From assembly GCA_034620365.1 (NCBI GenBank), contig JAQGEQ010000158.1, forward strand, positions 1-64,000: 64,000 nucleotides of DNA. The letters are read 5' to 3'. Positions within the stretch are counted from its first letter, which is position 1, and each line of letters starts with the position of its first letter. The notes under the pieces are model-generated. The model did no database searches and was not told where the DNA came from. It saw nothing but the letters and a program-made list of their open reading frames with translations. The position numbers were made by a program, and so were the translations under genes. Positions 58,340-64,000 of the stretch are shown here, in pieces. Source of the DNA: Pegea sp. RAD2-039. Taxonomy: Eukaryota > Chordata > Thaliacea > Salpida > Salpidae.

Positions 58340-60650
58340 TTAATAAATATTAATTAAATAAATATTCAGTTGATTTAAATCAAATAACAAAATCAAGCAA
58401 AAATATTATTTATAAATTTTAGATTTTATGTTATTGAGAAGTTTTGATAATTTGAGAGAAACTTATTCCATCGTAATAAACATTTAAATTAAACATAAAA
58501 ATATAAATACAAATATAAATTGTGGTTTTTATAATTACAATGTAATAGTTTTTTATATTACTTCTTTTTTAATTCCATTGAAAAATTTCAATTTTTGTTG
58601 AAATGAAAAAACCAGAATTTCCAATTAACTTATACTGTGAAGTAAATTGAACCAATAATAACATTAGAAAAATAGTATTTTCAACAACAATAACAATAAA
58701 GTGAAGCATAGTTAATATTTGAAGAAATTGCGACTTTAGGTAATTTATTGCTTTTTTATAACCATAGATAGTTATGACCTGGAAAATATTTCACCAATTT
58801 CTGGTTCATAATATGAAAGATGTACTTTTATATATAATTTATATCAAGTTTTTTATATTACAAAAAGACAAAAATTTTCAGATTTCCTAAAAATACTTGG
58901 ATCTTTGAGATTTTAAAATATATATTATCAAAATTAATCTTTAAAAATTTATCAACTTCTTATTATTATTATTATTTTTTTTTTATTATCTTTGAAATAA
59001 TTTTGTTTATTATTTTCTTTTTTTGTTTGTGTTTATATTTTTATAATTTTTCTTATCAACTTAAAAATCGACTTTTTATATTTCAGCATTATTTGTCAAC
59101 AAGAAGTTTATTATTGAAACTAGAAAAATTTAATCGTTTGAACTTGATCCCACAAACACTAGCTTTCAGAAAATTTATAAATAATGAAAAGTACACTAAA
59201 ACTAGACACTATAAACGTGTTAATAAAATTTTGGTATTTGTAGTTGAATTACTTTTCAATGAAATTATAATTAAGTAGAATAACTTGAGCTCTACAACAA
59301 AGAACAAAAACAAAAATATTTCAAAGCTCTTGTAAACATGGTTACTGACAACGTGCTAGAATGTTTAGAAATACAAAACTTTTATTTCAACAAAATTAGT
59401 ATTTCTACTTCTACTTTAGATTAAAAAATAAAATTATTCAGCAAAGTATATATATTTTTTGTTTTATATTATTTAACGGAAATCAATCAGTATCAGTTCG
59501 ACAAATCTCTTTTTAATTTTTTGAAAAGTTCAAATCAATCGACAAATATCAAGAAATTTGAAAATTTTTGTTCATTAGATGAAATATCAAATAGTATTAT
59601 CCGTTTATAAAATTGTAAACGTTTTAATTATTTAATTTTAACCAACTAATTTAAAATAGTAAATTTTGTACTAATATCAACTATCAATTTCTTTTAAATT
59701 ATTAATATTGACAGTTATCTTATAGTTCATAATTTAATGAAAAATATTTTTATTTCGAAATAAGAACTTTGAGGAAAAACTAAAACTTTAAATTAGATTA
59801 TCATTTTTAATTGCTGATCTTACAAGGAACCATTTAGCGTTCTATAGCCCTTATTCTAATGCTTTGAAGAATTTAGATAAAAGTATTTAAAGTTTTTGGT
59901 GAAAAGTAACCTGAAAAAGTAAACATGAACCATTCTACAAATTATAATAATCTGTAAAATATTTTAACAGAAGACTATTGAAGGATTAAATATTTGTTGT
60001 TGTGCGCACCTTACAAAATAAATTATGGACCATTTTTATTTCATATCTGAAAAACTAAAAATATTTGAATATTTAAATTACACTTCTACAAGGAAGATGT
60101 AAATATCAAGCAATCAAAAAAATAATTAAAAGAAAATTACAATATTTGATAATCAGATGCAAACGTGCATCTTCCAAATAAATTGGTAGACGGAGAACAA
60201 GTGAATAAACGTCTCAACTTCCCCGTGAGCTTTACAGTATTATATTATCTTCATTCAATCTTATATTTGTGGTATCAGTAAATTTTTCGATTGCTTTATT
60301 CAGTCGATAATGTTATTGATAATATCATTTTTAGCTGAACTTCTATCTAAACGGTTTTTTGTTATTTCTTTATTCCTCTCAATGAGTAATATTGTTAGTT
60401 ATAATTATCGTTAAATAATATTAAATTTTAATTTAAACTGAATGTGTTATTGTGTAAATAGTATTTAAAAAATTTAAAATAAGTAGTACATTGGTCAGTG
60501 TGGTTATTTAAAAACTGTATTGTTTTAGAAAATGTAAACAAGTAAGAACTACGAGATAAATCTACAAAAAACAAATCAACTGTTTCTTTTTCCGCTACTT
60601 GGCGCAAGACGGTTTTTTTTTTGTCAAAAAGCACTTTAAAAAAAATTTTT
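58340..60650 (+). repeat. Tandem copy of the P-Q unit, without the LINE
   Basis: 58340-58990 repeats 51585-52187 and 58990-60650 repeats 56712-58330, so a 2.3-kb unit is tandemly duplicated and only the first copy holds the LINE. Islands: box 59136-59165, stem-loop 59243-59260, octamer hairpin 60155-60172, TTTGTGGTATCAG (about 60268), CTCF-like box 60592. Frames at 59003-59278 and 60428-60634 are noise. Confidence 0.9.
60592..60605 (+). promoter_or_regulatory. CTCF-like box
   Basis: CCGCTACTTGGCGC followed by AAGACGG. Confidence 0.4.
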
Positions 60651-61545
60651 AATAATTTTTTAATATTTAAAAAATTTTTGTGGTATTACTTTCAGTTTAC
60701 AGAAAATATATTCTGACAATTTTAAATATTACGTCTTTTTAAGAATCAAGAAAAGGTTGGTAATTGGTAGTTTCCATTCATAAAAGTCATTTTTACTTTT
60801 TGTAAATTGATATATCAAGAGCAAAAAGTTACAACTTTTTAAACTTAAGAAACAAAATAATATTATTTGATATTTCATCTCAAGATAGAAATAAAAAAAG
60901 AATTGCCAAGCTGATATTTAATGATTTCGATTAAATGATAATAAAAAGCAAAATACTAGTTTTATTGAATGAAAAGTTTTCAATTAGTAAAAAATCTGTC
61001 ATATTACCAATAACATTTTTACAAAAATATTTTGTATTAAATAAAAACAAAAGTTATTAAACTTATTTATTATTTAAAGTTTCATTGTAAAGTACTTTAA
61101 CTACAAATTAAACAGCTTTGCAATCCTTTACGAAAGATTGAGTTTTATTTTACTTTTCATTTCTTATAAACGTTGTTGCCATCTGAAGTGTATGGGATCA
61201 AGCTCAAATGAAAATAAATTAAAAATTTTCTTGATAAGCTCTTTCCTGACAAATATTGTTCAAATTGAAAATTTGATCTTACGATTCTCAATCTTTTTGC
61301 ATTTAATCAATTTAATTAAAAAAAAAGACTTAAGAACTGATGTCATAGTTGTTTGTACAGATTGATAACATCAAATATTTTAAAAGAAAGTTTGGTAGTA
61401 CTTTTAAAAGAATGTTGCTATAACTGTTATGTTCATACTTTTTACGAATTTAAATTTATAGTATTTTAAAAAATAAATTGTTTTAAAAAATATTTTATTA
61501 AACAAATTTTTACAAATTAATAAAATAAAATTTTAACTTTTGAAA
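60651..61545 (+). repeat. Mosaic repeat scraps
   Basis: 60700-61050 resembles 43880-44240 (TTTAATGATTTCGATTAAAT, AAAAATCTGTCATATTACCA). 61065-61290 is a copy of the 44.25 and 44.81 kb modules with a minus-strand box at 61181-61208. No gene. Confidence 0.7.
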
Positions 61546-61549
61546 AAAG

Positions 61550-62990
61550 GTAATTTCGAATCGACTAAATGTCGATGACAGCTTTTACTATTTTTTAAAT
61601 ATCTAAATATTAATGCATATCACGTCTCCGAGACAACAGATTTGATATGTTTTCTGAAATGAATAATTTGTTTCTTAATTTGATGTGGTATGTTATTTAA
61701 TATAATTATTTATTCTATTGCATGTACAAAAGCTGTTTTCACTATTTGGTGACATTTTTGAATTCATATCAACAAAATCAAAGTTGCTTCAAAATAAATA
61801 AGCTTAGAGAGTTACCTAAAAATCTTTATTATTAACTTCCTAATAAAAAATTAATTTTTTTTCTATTTTCTCATTGCGTTACCTAGCGGTTAGCGTATTT
61901 TGGTTACAACGACAAATATTTGAAACTAAATTAGTATTTTATTAAACCATTTTAATGAATAGTACAATTTGTAGATTGGTGGATGTTTTTTGCAACAAAG
62001 CAAATTAATACTTTTTCATTTTTATTGTTAAAAAAGAATTTTTTTCATTTTTTTTTTGTAAATATTTTTCAACATTTTTAAAAATATTTTTGTAAATACT
62101 TTTTTGAATTTCATTTTAAATGATTAAAGTATAAATAATTTTCGATGAAACCACACACATAAGGTTATATGCAGCTTATAAATAACATTTAAAAATTCCT
62201 TTTTCAGTGAAATACCAAATCCAGTATTTATAAATGCAATATTTGGAAGATGCTCTTTTGCATCTGTTTATCAACTAAGTATTTTTCATAAGTAAGAAAT
62301 ACACAGATTGTATTTTATTTAAAATAAAATTTAGTTAAATCTCATCATCAAATAATCTACATTTATTTCGCCACTGAATATCATGAACTTTGTTCAAGTT
62401 GTAAATTAACTCTGAGGAATACAAAAGCTCCTAGTTTAGTGTAAACGATTAATCGTAGTTAAATAAATCGTAATACAGCAACTGTAAACACAAATTTAAC
62501 AAATATAAATTGTATATATAATATTTGACCTAATGTTTACTAAAATCAATTTTAACTGTTAAAGAATATATTTTTCTATAGTTAAATCCAAATCTAACTT
62601 TGATAATAAGAATAGTGTATGCAGTTTAAATTAAATCTTTAAAATTAGTTAAAAACCCATTGATTTTAACTTTTTGCTTCTATCGTTTACGTTCTCTAGA
62701 AAATAGAATATCTTGGCTAATAATAAATATCTAATACTTTGATATTCTCTGGATAAATTACTTTAATGATTTGTATGATTTCTAAGTTTGAAATTCATTT
62801 TGAAGATCAAACGAATATAATCTCTGAGTCTTATAGTACTCTCAATTAAAAAAAAAGTCACATGACTTTTGATTTAATTTTTCATCATCAGCACGACTAA
62901 TGTTTTTTAATTTTAATCATCAAAGTAGGAATAACTTTAAATCTTAATTAAATAAAACTTGATAAGAAAAATTAAACTAATTTTATTTGT
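61550..62990 (-). repeat. Long inverted repeat arm (R7), partner at 45.12-46.62 kb
   Basis: Reverse complement of 45120-46620. Carries a GTCGAT hairpin (61560-61576), a minus-strand CTCF-like box (61876), an inverted octamer hairpin (62248-62265) and the E-box palindrome AAAGTCACATGACTTT near 62860. Confidence 0.85.
61876..61889 (-). promoter_or_regulatory. Degenerate CTCF-like box
   Basis: CCGCTAGGTAACGC on the minus strand; the GGC core has decayed to AAC. Confidence 0.3.
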
Positions 62991-63780
62991 ATAATATTCC
63001 ACAAATCTCTACCGAAAATAAGCAACTTTCAAATTTATTGCTATTAGTCAAAATATAAATAAATCTGTAAACAAAAATTGATTTATAAAATTTTTAAGAA
63101 AGCTTTTATAGTTATTGATTGCTGACTAACATCCATTAAGAAAGAATTTTTTAACAATTTCTTTTATATTCTAAAATGAAATTTCATAAAACCTGTTTTA
63201 CTGAAGTTTACAATTAAAAGAAAATTACAAATTTTTATCAAGAAGTTAGTTTAAACTAACAAGGGTTTCAAGTGTAATATTTTACGAATATGGATTGATT
63301 GTCCTTTAATTGTAAATTAGCTTTGATTTAATGAAAAATAGAATATGTAAAAATGAATAAGTCTGTTGGTTGTTGTACTAGAAATGTAAACGAGATAGAA
63401 AATTTTATTTTTTTTAAAAAACGAATAATTAAATTTATGTTAAAAAAAAGAAGTTTTTACTAAACAGATTTAACTTTTAATTTTTATAGTGAGTAAACAT
63501 ATATTTGATATAAAATGTTTTATATAAACGTTTACAAAAATACATTGTTTATTAACAAAAATTAATATTAAAATTCGGAAAATAAATTCGTTTAAACTTG
63601 ACCCAACAAACTCTAGATTACGACAAAGTGATAAATAATAAAAAATTACGAAAACCTTAACAAAATATCAATGGTTATTAAAAACATAATTTGGAGTTAA
63701 AATTTTGTTCAACGGAAATTCTATTAGTAAAGAGGTTAATTAACTTGAGTTTCTATTGTATAGAAGAAGTGACGAAAAAA
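62960..63780 (-). repeat. Inverted copy of R1 and its extension
   Basis: Reverse complement of about 37660-38490, and of 1-640. Includes the box at 63590-63619 and a weakened stem-loop near 63700. Confidence 0.8.
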
Positions 63781-64000
63781 ATAATTTCATTTAGTTTTGT
63801 TGTAAGGTACTTTAACTTCAAATATAAAAACTTTGCAATCTTTTATGAAAGATTGAGTTTTATTTTACTTTTTACTTCTAATAAACGTTGTTGCAATCTG
63901 AAGTGTATGGGATCAAGTTCAAATGAAACTAATTTTATAATTTATTTATTATTTTATTGATAAGCAATTTGTTGACTAATATTTTTCCAATTAAAAATTT
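63781..64000 (+). repeat. Fourth copy of the 44-kb module, cut by the window edge
   Basis: Matches 44246-44480 and 61065-61290, with the minus-strand box at 63895-63923. The frame at 63691-63960 spans the junction and is not a gene. Confidence 0.75.

Noticed and set aside
1..64000. Telomeric repeats, rRNA genes or functional tRNA genes
   Set aside because: No TTAGGG-type arrays, no rRNA-like GC-rich conserved blocks and no complete tRNA fold were seen by eye; only one decayed tRNA-like arm was found.

Overview
This window looks like a very AT-rich (roughly three quarters A+T by eye), gene-poor and repeat-dense piece of an animal nuclear genome. No prokaryotic gene organisation is visible. 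The only long reading frames belong to one non-LTR retrotransposon of the CR1/L2 type with a PHD-finger ORF1, a kind known from invertebrate and other metazoan genomes. Many repeat copies carry boxes matching the bilaterian CTCF consensus, which hints at a bilaterian. The species cannot be named from the sequence. No intact host protein-coding gene was found; the candidate host exons (6396-6581 and 12073-12408) are weak.

Layout. 1-4.5 kb: noncoding DNA with two repeat segments that recur at 37.84-38.73 kb and 46.98-47.58 kb. 4.5-5.6 kb: a GAT/GAA microsatellite within a cluster of eight perfect TGACGTCA (CRE) octamers. 7.2-17.9 kb: a diverged tandem array. Its units share a near-invariant 32-bp box followed, at a fixed 24-25 bp, by TATAAAA/TATAAAG. 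Two of the units form a nearly perfect 2.13-kb tandem duplication (12.40-14.53 and 14.53-16.66 kb). Broken pieces of a plus-strand CR1-like LINE lie in and next to this array (about 10.53, 16.91-17.24 and 18.73-19.22 kb). A decayed tRNA-like segment is at about 17.31-17.40 kb.

19.6-64 kb, apart from the LINE, is a mosaic of long repeats (0.3-1.8 kb) in direct and inverted copies. Short conserved islands stand out inside the diverged copies and keep the same relative order and orientation: a 30-bp box with core ACTTGATCCCACAAAC, then a GTTGAAA/TTTCAAC stem-loop, sometimes an AGATGCA/TGCATCT hairpin followed by TTATATATTATC and TTTGTGGTATC, and then a GC-rich CTCF-like box (CCGCTAGGTGGCGC and variants, 18 sites).

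52.19-56.71 kb: a nearly complete minus-strand LINE. It has a 5' UTR with 30-bp tandem repeats, ORF1 (PHD finger, coiled coil, RRM-like), an ORF2 with apurinic-type endonuclease and reverse transcriptase (YADD intact) that is broken by one frameshift, a 3' hairpin and a TAAA-type tail. It sits inside one copy of a repeat whose other copies (near 37.2 kb and 58.96 kb) keep the empty site. The repeat unit around it was tandemly duplicated (58.34-60.65 kb).

The strongest candidates for undescribed biology are the repeat-borne, orientation-consistent CTCF-like boxes, the box-plus-TATA array, and the CRE cluster. Coordinates of repeat edges are approximate because they were aligned by eye.
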